Shown here piece after piece: positions 9,330-21,700 of a DNA stretch of 64,000 bases (positions are counted from its first letter, which is position 1; each line of letters opens with the position of its first letter). A program made the translations under genes and the position numbers. The stretch lies in NCBI GenBank assembly GCA_963514095.1, contig OY741277.1, positions 12,643,137 to 12,707,136 on the forward strand. Reading direction: 5' to 3'. The notes beneath the pieces were generated by a model that saw nothing but the letters and a program-made list of their open reading frames with translations, was not told where the DNA came from and did not search any database. Origin of the DNA: Eutrigla gurnardus. Lineage: Eukaryota > Chordata > Actinopteri > Perciformes > Triglidae.

Positions 9330-12020
9330 GCTGGGAACCACTGACATGAGGTCAAGACCTCCCCTCCAGCTGAGTTGATTAAACACGTTTCTCCAACCCA
9401 CACACTGGCCAATAAAATGTGTTGTGCTGAGGACGATGACTGTTGCACTGGGAGCATCACCGGCCCCAGCCTCCACCAATGAGCTCAGTCCAGCAAGTGA
9501 GACTGAGGTACAACACCCCACCGCAGTGGCTCCACTTCCACCTACTCGCTGTGCCGTTGGGGAGCAATCAATCTGGCTCCTTATAGAGAGGATAATGCCT
9601 GTTTGTACGTCCATATATGTATGAATGAATATTTCCTCCCCAGACCCTCCAAGTGGAGGCAAAGGTTGCTTCGGAACCATGGCGCTGCATAATCCGGCCT
9701 TGAATGAAGGCGGGGGAGGAAGATAAACATTCCTGGACAATGAGACCCTCCTTTACCCCCTGCTGTGCTTATACCCACTTAAAATCTGCTTACCCACAAT
9801 GCAACACTTGGCTCAAGCGAATAGCCCCCCCCGTGGAACCAGTGCAGTGCCACCACAGCTCCCGCTCCTTGAAGCCACAAGTGTCAGCTATGGCGCAGAT
9901 ACAGCCCTTCTGAGCCCATGTTGAGCACATTATATCCAATTCAACTGCTCTTAATATACTTTAATAAGACCTGTTTTCGATTAATTCTCCCTTGAAACCG
10001 GTAGTAACACGGCTACTAGGCACATATAAAAATTGAATGAATGGAGCGAGGCTGCCAGGGAGTCAGAAGGGGGAAAATAGGAATCCTTGTGGATTTGTCC
10101 TCACCAGCTGGCTCTTGAGCCCAATATAATGGCCGTGCCCATGACTCTCTGAGCGCCAGTAAGAGGAAATATTTGCCCCAGCCTGTAATGTGTTAAAGGT
10201 GCACAGTGTGATTCAGTTCAGGTCATAAATGTCACATGTCACATCCTGAGAGAGGACAGAGCTACTCGGCTCTACATCCCCCCTCAAGTGAACAGGGGAA
10301 TATGGCTCAGTGTTGTGTTTGGATCCCAATGTCAAAGAAAAAAACAGGCATTTCAGAGGAGCATGGGGTTAAATAAGCCCCAAAAATACTTACAGCACCC
10401 ATAGGAAACATCACACCGGGTCATTTGTTCCATGTAATAGATGGTGATTAAAAAATCCTATGCTCCCCCCCCCCTCCTCCCCACTGCACCTGCTGTTATG
10501 AGGCCTAACCGCAGAAACACTTCCACCGCAAGTGACTCATAAATATTCCCCCATTTGTCAAATCAAGCAAAGCGTGGTGATATGAATGCGCGAGGTGAGG
10601 ATCAAGACGCATTAATCCTTTTTTTTCGCTTCCTGTCCAGCAGGTGAGGGCCCGACTGCGACTGTGCTCGTCGTCTACTCGGGGCTCTTGTTACAGTTCC
10701 AAAACGCCCTCTGCAGAAAAGCAAATAGCTGTCACAGACAATTAGCTTTTACCGAAGAACATATTTATTTTTGGGATTAACTCGTTACTTAGCAACTCCA
10801 AAATGGAGCCAGAATCTGCACCGAGAGTTGACTTTGGATTGCAAGCTTTGCAATTAAGAGCGAGTTTTAGTAATAAAAGCCTCCCATTAATGCCACCATT
10901 TAGCCGCCTTGTACACACCATGATGGTTAACATATGGCAAACTTGTTCGAAAAATATTAAGACCCGCTTGTCCTTTGACACCGCTATGTTCCCACTCGTT
11001 TCTGTTTTTCGGCCCCTGCCAAGCACCATGGCTAACCCGCATGAAGATTAATGATTCCAGGAGTTCCCTCAGCTCTAAGAGCAAGCGATGGCTCATTATA
11101 CAGTTATTAAACGCTGCAAATTATTACAACATTTATTATCCCGGGCAAATCTCATTTGCCCCACCAATGTCATAACTTCCACTCCTGCCATCTGCATTGG
11201 AACGAATGTGTAACATGTGCCACAGCGGCACAACTCACAGTAGGCTACAGTGTATGGGAATGTAGAGCAGAGGTCCCCGAGAGCCTCCGCCTGTCCTTTG
11301 AGGCACTCGCAGTGTGTACAATCGATGCATTTATGCGCCATAACGACCTGAATTAAAAGCACAAATTGCTATCACTGATCTATACGGCACTGAGCCCGCT
11401 GGGTCGTTTCCTGTCAGCGGTTTCACTTGTCGTGCCTTTGAAGCAGGCTTTAATAATAGGACCCAACAGAACTAATGAAAATGCTCTCTGTCAGATTAAA
11501 AGGGAGCTTCAGTCTCGGCCACCTAACCACATTCAGCACAAACAGTAAAACACACGCACGGCCATACGCGCACACGTACAGTTTACAGAAGTGGTTTACA
11601 CAAGAAAGAGCGTTCCTTCTGATGTGTGGATGACTGCTAACCCTCTTAACACTAAGAATACCACCAGTGTCCTGTTTTCACAGTGGTAGAAAACCAACAG
11701 CGACGAATGGATTGATGTCAAACGCGAAACAAAGAGACCCGTTCCTTCAAAATGCACGATTGTGATTCCGCTTCGATCCTCTTATTTTTTCCATCATTGA
11801 CGCTGCAATGTGCGCTGTAGTGGTGGTCTTGTGCTTAATGAATCCACTTCAGTGCAGTTCCTCTCCGTAAGCCTTTAGGTTTAATCCCTCAGTCTGGAGC
11901 AGTGATAGTCTGGCCCAGGGGATGACATCTGTGAATCGTTCATTAACTTGTAACCAGCAGCAGATGGCTTCAAAAACAACTCACAACATCTATGCCTTAT
12001 TCCTTTCCCTGCAACAGTCA
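9330..12020. other. Intergenic DNA between hepcidin cluster and rspo2, part resembling conserved regulatory DNA
   Basis: No exon with protein homology was recognised. The 10.74-11.56 kb part has even base composition, few simple repeats and runs such as TTATTAAACGCTGCAAATTA and TTATCCCGGGCAAATCTC, which look like the conserved non-coding blocks found around developmental genes. That is an impression only; alignment to other fish is needed. It lies downstream of the rspo2 3' end. Confidence 0.3.
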
Positions 12021-12021
12021 C

Positions 12022-12041
12022 TTTTTTTTTTTTTTTTTTTT
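12022..12041. repeat. Poly-T run (20 bp)
   Basis: An uninterrupted run of T. It could be the complement of a retroposon A-tail, but no element body was recognised beside it. Confidence 0.8.
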
Positions 12042-12049
12042 GCTTCAGT

Positions 12050-14450
12050 CACTGGTGGGCCCAACTGGATGCATGGTGCCGTTTGACCTCACACTTTAAG
12101 GAGAGCGTGCAATTTACAGACAAAATGTGATAAATGGCAATCAGACAAGTCAAAAATGTAATTGAACAGAATCCCATCTTTTCTTTTGACTTTTCTGTTT
12201 CTGATTAGCTCATTTTATTTTTGAGAGGACTGAAATGAAACTATCAACTCTGCTTATGTCAACTACACCAGTGATGTTAGTCATCCATGTACTGTAGGTG
12301 GGAAGAGTAGGCTTCTCAAATATACATTTCTTAGATTTTCAAAAGTAGTAAAAGTAGTATAAGTACTCTGAGTAAACATTGCTTACATTTAAAAAAAGGG
12401 GGGGTGGACACACATATGTGATCCTTAATTTGATCATTCTTGAAGTGGCCGCAGACTGTGAAGTCGCCTGTGAGAGCAAACATTTATAAGGTATCATTTC
12501 CGGCGTGTCACTTCTCTGCTATTCAGCTCCTTCTCTGCTGCAGCTGCTGATTTATCTCCTTTTCTTCTGTTTCATTCCCACACAGTGTATCAAGGCTTTT
12601 TCATGTTCCTTTTTGCTTTTAGTCTGTAATGGATGCTACTTGAAATGTAGCAAATTAAAAATATTTGTGATAAACAGTACTTAAGTACACACACAAATGT
12701 GCAGGAACAAGAGAAATTTAATTTGCTGCATTATTGTTTTTTACTGGGGATGTTAGGGCCACTGTAGGGAAAAAATAAAAATAAAACGGAGCTGAGAAGG
12801 ATGGGCAATATTCAGAGAAAAAAAGTCTTTAAAACTAGCAAATTTGCTCCTTTATAAAGTCAGTTATTTTTAACATTTTTCAATAGACTAAATGCTGGCA
12901 GGGGAGAGAGCGTCTTAAACGTATTAAAACATTAATCATAAGTAAGAATCAGGATTCATACGATTAAACGCATTTATATCAATTATTGGTGAAGCCAAAA
13001 CGATTCATTCTGTTTATTTATTTTAGCAGAACGATTTAGTTGAATCTATGGGACTGACAATCGACTCATCGATTAATCAAATGAATCGTTACACCTCTAT
13101 TAACAGTAGTTAATGCTTTTTATCCGACAAAAAAAAGGACTGCTGCTGAGCTAACAATTCTTGCATCCTCCAAAACCTCCTGAGTCCCCACGTACGGACT
13201 ACTTGTAGCAAATCTACCAAATCTCATTGGTTAGGTTTAGGAAATAAGTTGGTTTCACACGCTTCTATCTTCATCAGGTGCATGTTTCCTCTTCATTAAG
13301 TACCACAAATGAAGTCTTGAGCTTTATCCAATCACACTTGACAGTTTGTAGATCTGTCCATATAATACCATGCTGTTTTGCAGGCTAAATACCTTAGCTA
13401 CTGTTACAAGAGTTTATGATGCTACAGCAGCGTACAGCATGTGGGTGAGTAACATTACAAACATGGCCTGGCTGGACAAAAGTTAGCTTTAGCTGTGCAG
13501 CTCATTGCACTTTATTAAGATGTCGTTGTAGTGACTTTATCTTCCCACAGCACGAATGTCACGTGAGTGTTAAGCTGTGAAAATGTACATCCTCCCGTGT
13601 AAAATATGCTGCGCCCACTTTGACTTCCCACCTGTGAAAGATGTTCAGGCACTTAAAACTGCCCTGCGTTCGGCCTCCAGATAGACACAGAGCATGTGAA
13701 GAGTGGGGTATTTCAACACTGACAGCCCCCCTATGGAAATATCATGTGTGATTTCAGGGAGGGGGGGTTAACCAGAGCAGGAAGACTGTGGTCTGTGTCT
13801 CCTAGGATGATATATACATGACACAGGGTGATGATTCATCCGCTACTGTGCATCCATAAGCTGTCCGGCAGATTCTGCTGTCTTTCTTTTTCTTCTTCTT
13901 TTTGGGACAGTGTGGATCTCGGAGTTAAATTAGCCGTGACTAGCATTAAAACATATTCTCTTTGCCCATGCACCAAGCACATTTCGCCCCGGAGAAAACG
14001 TTTTTTCTTTTTTATGTGTTTATTTGATGTTGCGATGACCACAAAAGTGAATAAGTGCGGCATGCATCACATAAAGAGGTGATCGAATGCGTGCGCGTGA
14101 TAAAAGGCAAGTGCCGCGGCCAAATACATGTGTCGTGAGGGCATTACGGTATGATGTTGGAAATGAAATGAGCCACCAAACAACATGCGCTGGTTTTGTT
14201 CACCATTCATGAGGAGACGTCATAGTGAATTACAAACCCTTAACAGTGCCGTCATGCTGTTAAGGCTCAATCGACCATATCCAATCCTTTGGCTGGATGT
14301 AGCACTTGTGTCACGCAGATCGACATGATGGATTTCACAAATGTTTTTCAGATCACATAATTGTACGCTGAAGTGAGACAAGGAAAAACGGCAGTTTTGG
14401 GAGCATAGCCACGTATATTAAAGCCAGAGACAATAATGAAAGGCTTCGTC
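12050..14450. other. Intergenic DNA downstream of rspo2
   Basis: Apart from the hAT-like scrap at 12930-13100 and AGTAGTAAAAGTAGTATAAG-type repeat text at about 12340-12375, I see no gene. The frames at 13828-14082 (both strands) have no recognisable content. Confidence 0.4.
12930..13102. mobile_element. hAT-like non-autonomous element remnant
   Basis: The right end, read in complement, is AGAGGTGTAACGATTCATTT followed by GATTAATCGATGAGTCGA, the terminal text of abundant fish hAT-type elements. Related ATTCATACGATTAAAC and AACGATTCATTCTG motifs occur to the left. No transposase is present. The family was called from memory of terminal motifs. Confidence 0.4.
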
Positions 14451-14454
14451 GTAC

Positions 14455-15893
14455 AGTCACATGAAATGTATTTTAATAAAACACAATGTACACATATGCA
14501 GTCCTATGACCATACATTTGCTGGATCCTAATCATTAAACCTAGAATATGTCAAAGCATAGTTTTTCATCTTTTTTTTTTTATCTTCTCACTTGAAAACA
14601 TTGAAATCAGTAGATGAGGTCAAATGAATGTAATACAACACTTTGCGTGACATCAGACAAAAACCTTTTTTTTCTCCACGTGTTAAAGATATGCACTGTT
14701 ATAGGGAACTCAAAGAATATTTCAGCATATAAGAGTAACAGTATGAGGCAAAAAGTTCTCACTGAACCAAAACAAAAGTACAAAATAGAATTAATAAATA
14801 AATCAAATATATACCATATAAATGAAATAGCTATGTGGCGGCTATGTTTATTATTTGTTTTAATCATTTTTAATCTGTAGCTTGGTATTACAACCGTTTG
14901 ATCTCTAAAACATTTAGAACGGTGAACATGTCAATACTGAAAATACAGTAATAAGCTTTCATAATTAGATAAACTATGTACATATGAGTCTGTTGCCATG
15001 CTTGTCGAACAACTAAATTTCTTCTTTTTTTTTATCCACACTATACAGTTAGAGCATAAAGCGGTCTGAACGTAAACAGTTTGTGCTGAGAATAAAATAC
15101 TTTGCAACTATGCATGGTAATTTCTTTAATATTACTCTCAAAAAAATGTACATAACATAAAGGCCACACATGGGAACGCTCCGTCTCCGTTTGGATTGGA
15201 AGGTGAGGGTCGTTTTGACATAAATATAGGAACAAAAAAACAGTCTCTTTCAGTTCAAGATGCCATTTTCTTGTCCATCAGCATCGTTTGCTTCAGCCAA
15301 ATCTCCTTTGTCTCTTCATCCTCCCTCTTTTTCGTCATCCTCCCCCCCGGGCCAACCGCCCCACCCGGACCCCTTTCCGCGAGCTGTTTGGTTTGCCGAC
15401 TCCCTCGCTACCTCCCCCGTCCACCTCCCCTCTATCCGGCTCTCCCACCTCCACAGTCTCTGGTTGCCCCTCCGTCTTCCATCACCCTGCGCGGTTAATG
15501 ACATTGTTAATGACGGGAAATTAGTTCAGTAATGTCAACTGTAAAGGTCCACAAGGCAAGGCAAAGGGGGGGGCGGGGCTGAGAGAACAGAGTCACCTGG
15601 CTGGGCACTGCAGCAGGGGTAGAAGCAGCGGGAGGCAGAGGCATGAAGCATGTGTTTAGCATGGTGGTGCTGATATCGTACGTTAGACAGGGGCTTTTTT
15701 TTTGTTTTTTTGTTTTGTAGCGACGAACTTGTGAGTCATGGTTGTGTCCTGCTGGGCGTGGGGATGGGGGGGTTAGGGTGGGGAGGCAAAGGGGGGGTTT
15801 GTGATAGTCGTCAGGTCAGAATATGAGTGCAGCAGCGGCTAGCAGCTTTGCGTTGGTTCTTTGTTCATTTGGGAAGTCCGTGGTTTCAAGTCC
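14455..15893 (-). other. rspo2: Probable 3' UTR of rspo2 with candidate poly(A) signals
   Basis: On the minus strand the AT-rich tract after the rspo2 stop holds AATAAA at 14852-14847 and ATTAAA at 14477-14472. Either could end the transcript, giving a 3' UTR of about 1.05 or 1.44 kb. The part nearest the stop is instead G-rich in plus-strand reading (15,560-15,810) with several G7-G8 runs. Where the transcript really ends is inference. Confidence 0.45.
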
Positions 15894-16009
15894 TCACTGG
15901 CTGGAGCGCGCAGTGGCCAAGTGGTCACTGTGCTGGTTCTGGGCCCGAAACCGCAGCCTCTGCTTGTTGTTCTTCTTTGCTTCTTTGGGTCGGTGCTTCC
16001 CTGAGCCCC
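15894..16009 (-). CDS. rspo2: rspo2 last exon: basic C-terminal tail and stop
   Basis: The acceptor TTTATTCCCAG precedes 16009; the exon begins with two bases completing a Gly codon split with the TSP1 exon (G plus GG), then reads GSGKHRPKEAKKNNKQRLRF, RAQNQHSDHLATARSSQ and a TGA stop at 15896-15894. The RAQ-QHS--LAT-R--Q ending matches human RSPO2. The basic stretch is weaker than in human, with Asn in place of Lys inside the KKNNK run. It lies 20.8 kb from the previous exon, and the exact phase match supports the assignment. Confidence 0.92.
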
Positions 16010-18631
16010 CTGGGAATAAAGAAAGAGCAGGAGAGCAATGGTTACGACTTTGATCAGTACAACCCCCCACTTGTTCCATCCTCCTGCGTTTCGGACATCC
16101 TCATGTCCAACTAATATATGACTGGATCACCAGCGAACCAAGTGGCAAACTGCCCTTTGGTCCGAGACCCTCAGGGGCCAAAGGTTTTTCTGTGTGGTAA
16201 TTACTTTGTGGTAACTTGATTCATTGTAAATCAGTTTGAAACAGAACCAAAGCGGTAAATGCCCTCAGTTTTAAACTCTTTAATGATATTTGCACAGACA
16301 CTGTGCTCATTTTTACACAAAAGTGTGTTTAATCAAATTATTGCAAAGCTACCAAGAGTAAACCTCGGGCACGGTCGTAGTCCAGTTCCAAGAATATTGG
16401 TTGGTTTCTGGGTCAAATGGATTTGGTGACACGAGTGTCGGGAGGCTCGCTCACCCCTGCATGTAATCCACCAAGCTTGTATTTCAATAAACTGCTTTTT
16501 TTGAAGAAAACATATACTACTGTTAGCTAAGTCCTTACAGGGAGTTCTGACGAGAAGCTTTGAGGCTTCTGTGAGAAACAAAAGAAAATCCGAGAGAAAT
16601 CCAAAGAAAATGTCAGCATTTATCAGGTATTTTGTTTGTGAAACGATCCATGCAGTCCCACACAGAAAAACAGTTCTATCACATAACCTCAGTGACCTGG
16701 CCTCGCTATAAAGAGATTGTTGGCAACTATGCGGTGCTGCACTAAGCGTATTTGCTTTGAGTGCACCAGAGGCAGGGCTGCATTCACTTTGATATTAATC
16801 GGAGTTTTTCAGCATTGCATTGAATTCGTACGTGATAATCTGGTCAGAATACGTCTCGACAAACAACCGCCGACGGGACGATGCAACATATTGATGGATG
16901 CTTTTCAAGTAACGGATTAATGACCTGCGAGCTCCACTTATGTGAAGTCAACCTGGTTATTTGGGGCTTGGATTTGATTACACCGTCCAAGCATTGGGAC
17001 ATTTTTGAAAAAGATAATGGGAAGATAAACACCAAAGTGTGCTTTGAGTATTGATGTCTATAGATTCATTAAAAAAAATAAAGTTCTGAAATGTTTGCCA
17101 GTGAAAAAAGGCTGCGTTACGCAAAGAAGTGGACCTAATGAGGGAACATCACATATCAGGTCTTGGTTTGCTCCAACCCTAAGGACCGAACCCCAGTTTT
17201 AAACAAACGTCTGTTCAGCCCAACACTTTTCACTGTCACTGCAATACAGAGGGGAGATAAGTATGGGAAGTTGCATAACTCCCCTTTCCAAGTTGGAAAG
17301 GTCCCCCAGCCCAAGGTTAATCCATCCCAGGTTTCACTGGGCATGCTGGGAACTGACTTCCTGCTCTGATGGAAGCTTGTGCGGTGGAGGTTCTGCACCC
17401 ACGGCTCTCTGTGACAGAGAAAATCTCTGGCTACTGAACCACAAGGCAACAATCTGGCTGCCAAGGCCACAAATAAGATAACGAGGTGTGTGTGCGAGAT
17501 GTGTGTGTGTGTGAGGGGGAGTGAGTGTGAGGGAATTTAAGGGAAAAGAAAATCTAATGGGGGGAAAAGTGGAGTAAGGCTTGGATGATGAGACGCTATC
17601 TGGATCCTGATCTAGAGCACAAAGAAACAAGCCACGCTATGGTTCGCTGAGGGGGGAAGCACGGGGAAACGCTGCAGAAAAACAAGCCTCAAGGTTCCGT
17701 TGCCTGATTCTGGCTCTCACTGCTGCACTTGATCGAGCTTATTCTCTCACGACAAACAGGTAACGGTGTGTAAAACGTGGCGTTATCTCTAATTGCCTTC
17801 TCGTATGTGCGTTGTGGCGGCCTTTAAAGCCCATTCTCAGGCCTACCCTGTGAGGTAGATTTGAAAATATTCACTCGTTTAAACCGACGTGCATGAGAAA
17901 GCAAGATATTGCTCTGCTAATAGGGTCTCCCATATAATAATTCGGATGCATGCAAACATCAAACCATCTCAGAACTATTTCCTGCAATTAACCCTAATCT
18001 TGTTATTTTGAGTCACGTTCCGTTCGGAGCCACGGCTATAAAGTTTCTCGCACACAGTCCTCGTAGTTGAAATCACCCCTTGAAAAACAACTTCTCTTCC
18101 ATCAAATTCTCACGGGCCTCCGATTGAAACATATTATAGGACTTTGTACACTTGCTTAGCTGATGCCACTTTAGATTTTTTGCATGACTTAAGGTACGAT
18201 AATGTTTGTTAAAGTAAATGTGGAGCTGAAAGGCGTTTGGCCTATAGGTTCATTTTCCTAATTGCTAACTTTAAAGAGGTGATTTTCATTCAAAACAGTG
18301 TTGCTAGGTGCCTGATAAACACAGCTTTCAGTGCAATCAACTCAAGACAAATTACATTTGACGGCAATAAAGTAACATGGTGCGGCATTAAACTCCCCTC
18401 TACAACAGGCGAGGCCTTCGTGGGCCGTTTCTTGGACGCAGGGCTGCATTTAAACTGAAAAAGGGCTGCATTTAAACTGAAAAAGGGTTGCATTTAAACT
18501 GAAAAAAGGCTGCGTTTACTGCAATTGCTTGAAACACAAATAAATATGCGAGAGTTAAGTTAAAAAGTTATTTTCCTGGCTAGTTCAGGACTGGGCAGGA
18601 GGTCTGCGGTCCAAAGGGTTTTAACCTCTCC

Positions 18632-18710
<79 letters not shown>

Positions 18711-21700
18711 TTAAACTATTAAAAACAAATTATTATTGCAGATGAAAAATATTCATTTTGAAGAAAACATATCTTGCTTTTCTTCTAACTAAATAAGGTA
18801 CGAGCTAAATCTGGTCCCGATGGAGAAAACATTTAATCCTTATGAGCTGGACTGTTTACTCGAACACGTTAAAATGGACAAGAACGCAGAAACATATTTT
18901 GTTGGCACTTTTTAAAGCGTTCCATAGAGATTTAAGGCAGAGTGCGGTCTCTGTATTTTTTAGGTAAGGAGTTGGTTCCATACAATGATTTGGGGGGAAA
19001 TATCTATCCATCCATCGCCTACGAGTCATCAATTAAGCTATCCCAGTCCGCTGCTATCCACTACACCACCATGCAGCACTGGGGGGAAATAATTAGCCTA
19101 AAAAGGCATTAAATGAAAGCATTGCAATCTTTTTTTTTTTTAATCTGTTAAGCGGTTGGCCAACACGTCTGAAATCTTCTTCCGAGGCTTTTTGTCTTGT
19201 TCCTATGATGTTGCACTTTTGGTTGTAAGATGCTACATACAACAACACTCAACACCTTCTTCCTAAAGACAAGAAAATAAGAAGTTATGGAAGTCTTTTC
19301 AACTGGAACCAAATACAATCAGCTGATACTTTCCAGCCGCCACTTTTAAATTGTACCAGATTCCAGTGTACTAATGAGATATACACGATAACGACAAGTC
19401 TCAGCAATTCATCCTTCAGTGTAATACTCCCAATCAGACCAGCATTATTAAAGTGTATCAGCTCAAACTCCCCCAAAGTAACTGATGAGACGTCATAAAC
19501 TCCCAACAATACAACAATCTCACACCATATTTTATAACCCAATCTCAATGCTGACAGCTAGAGGGCAACCCATCCCCACATAAGCCCCTTCCCCCCCAGC
19601 ATCCGATACTCAGAGATGGTCTATCATATCTACCCATGAACTCCCATTTAGCCTTTCCTCAAGGCAATACGCACTCTGTACACTGAGCTTTCATCATCTC
19701 ATATTTACGGCCGATGTAATCACTTAAGCTGATTACCAGGGTTCACAGAGGAAACAGTTTAATTTGCCTGGAAAGAAATGATTAAGTCATCTCAATTGCT
19801 TTCAAAACCAAGAACAAATTCATAAATCTTAGAGCATGTAAAGATAATTTTGTCTTGGAAGGCACACCAGGTTTCAAATCATTTGCTGTCGTTGTGTTGC
19901 GTCGTGACTGGCGCGGTAAACGCTCAAATCAAAAGGAAGTATGGCTTTTATCATAAAAAAATGATAATCCTTTCTTTATGCTTTTCTTTCCGTTCTGGCG
20001 GCATTTACTATCACTACAGCAGACCATAATTTCACCAATGTTTAGTTTTCCTTCATAGACACAATCTTCCATCTGCCAGTTTGACATTTGTGTTTAAGTT
20101 TTTTTTTTTTCTAAATGACAATTAAATCAAACAAACAAACAGAAATCTCGAGAGCAAAAAATCAAAATGTTTTGTATTTCTGAATCAGAAGCAGAGCCTG
20201 TGGTGAGATGGTTGTTTACCGCTGTCAAAAGTGACCTTTGTGGAATTCTTTCATGTAATCCGCATGTATGTGTGAGCGGGGCTTTCTTGTGAAGGATAGA
20301 AGTGCCCTTTACGCCATGTGCGTCAGTAATTGTGTGCTTCTATATCACCTATATTGAGCTTGAGAAATACTTAGTGTCATTTCCAATCTTTTCAGCTGCC
20401 AAACCAGTGAGCGAAGAGCTCCTTCTGCACGCACTGTGGTGGACGTTCCTCAATAACCTCTCAAAGCCAGCCGGCATCCACCGCTCCTTCTTTTTTCTTC
20501 CCCCATCATTCTCCTTCTCCGCTTTCCTCCCTCTCTCTGTGCTCCTGCCACTGCTATTTGAGGCTCTCGGCAATAATCGAGATGACTGCGTGGTGAAGGT
20601 CCAGCTAAGAGTTAAGCGCTATTAGACGTATCATATTATTAAGGCCCGCACTCCCGAATAATATCTCCTTGCGGAACGGCAATATGACTACTTGTCCAAC
20701 TGATGCACTGTAAGATAATCAGTCAAATCCATATCCAGGGGGAAGGGAGCCAAAGCCAAAGCTCCCTTCAGCTGTGTCAAAGCTAATATCTTTGTTTTGG
20801 AAAAGGGGACCAAACTGAAGCACATCCATAAGTTTACAAGGGGGGAAAGTCTGCATAATGCAACAGTGGTGTATAAGCTTTTATAAAAGAAAAAAAAAGG
20901 ACTTTTTTTCTTGTGCTGTCCCTGATGCTACTGTGGGGGTATCTGTATGTTGCCCTATAATCACAGAGGCCGCGACCTCCCAAGAAAGAGCAATGCAACG
21001 ACTGTCGGCACAGGCCAAGTGATTTCATCCACTAACGGCTCCGGCAGCAGTGCAGGAATCGAAGGCCTAATCTTATCTCCATTGCTTGCGGTTTGAGAAA
21101 AATCAATGGCTGACCTCGAGAAGGCATTAAGACATACGGTAAATGGGATCCTACACTGCTGAAAACTCTCCCCTGCTCTCCTGTTACCCCCATCCCTCCA
21201 CTCGACGCAGACAGTCAATTAATAACTTTCATAGGACATGGAGGTGGGGTGGGGGGTGGGGGGGGGCAACAAACAAGAAAAAAATCCAAACAATTTTGAA
21301 GAAGATTTGGGTGGACTTAAGGAAGGTAAAGCTGGAATTTTAAGTCGGCTCGTCTTTTTCATAAACAGGCCAGATCGGAGGCCATTATTTGTGAGGGAAG
21401 GAGAGAACTACTGGCGCCAGTGAGATTTGATTTCAGTGGCAGAAATTGGATTATCAGCCATTAAGGGCCTCCTCACACATACATTTATAATGCCGTGAAG
21501 GGGAAAGGATCTGTAGCCAGCCAGCGCTCTCTTTACTCACACACCGACAAACTCCTCTGTCTAGGAAAAAAAGGTTTACGGATGCCGACATTGCTCTATA
21601 GTGCTGCTGAACTTTGTTTTGGGTTGATTTATAGGTGGGACACGGTGGTACGACCTCAAGTGACCGATAGTTCATTAAGGCGTAGGCCAGAGGTAGGCCA

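Noticed and set aside
9156..9740. 194-codon minus-strand open frame rich in Val-Cys
   Set aside because: It is read across the CA microsatellite at 9234-9323; its length comes from the repeat, and no domain or splice structure supports it.
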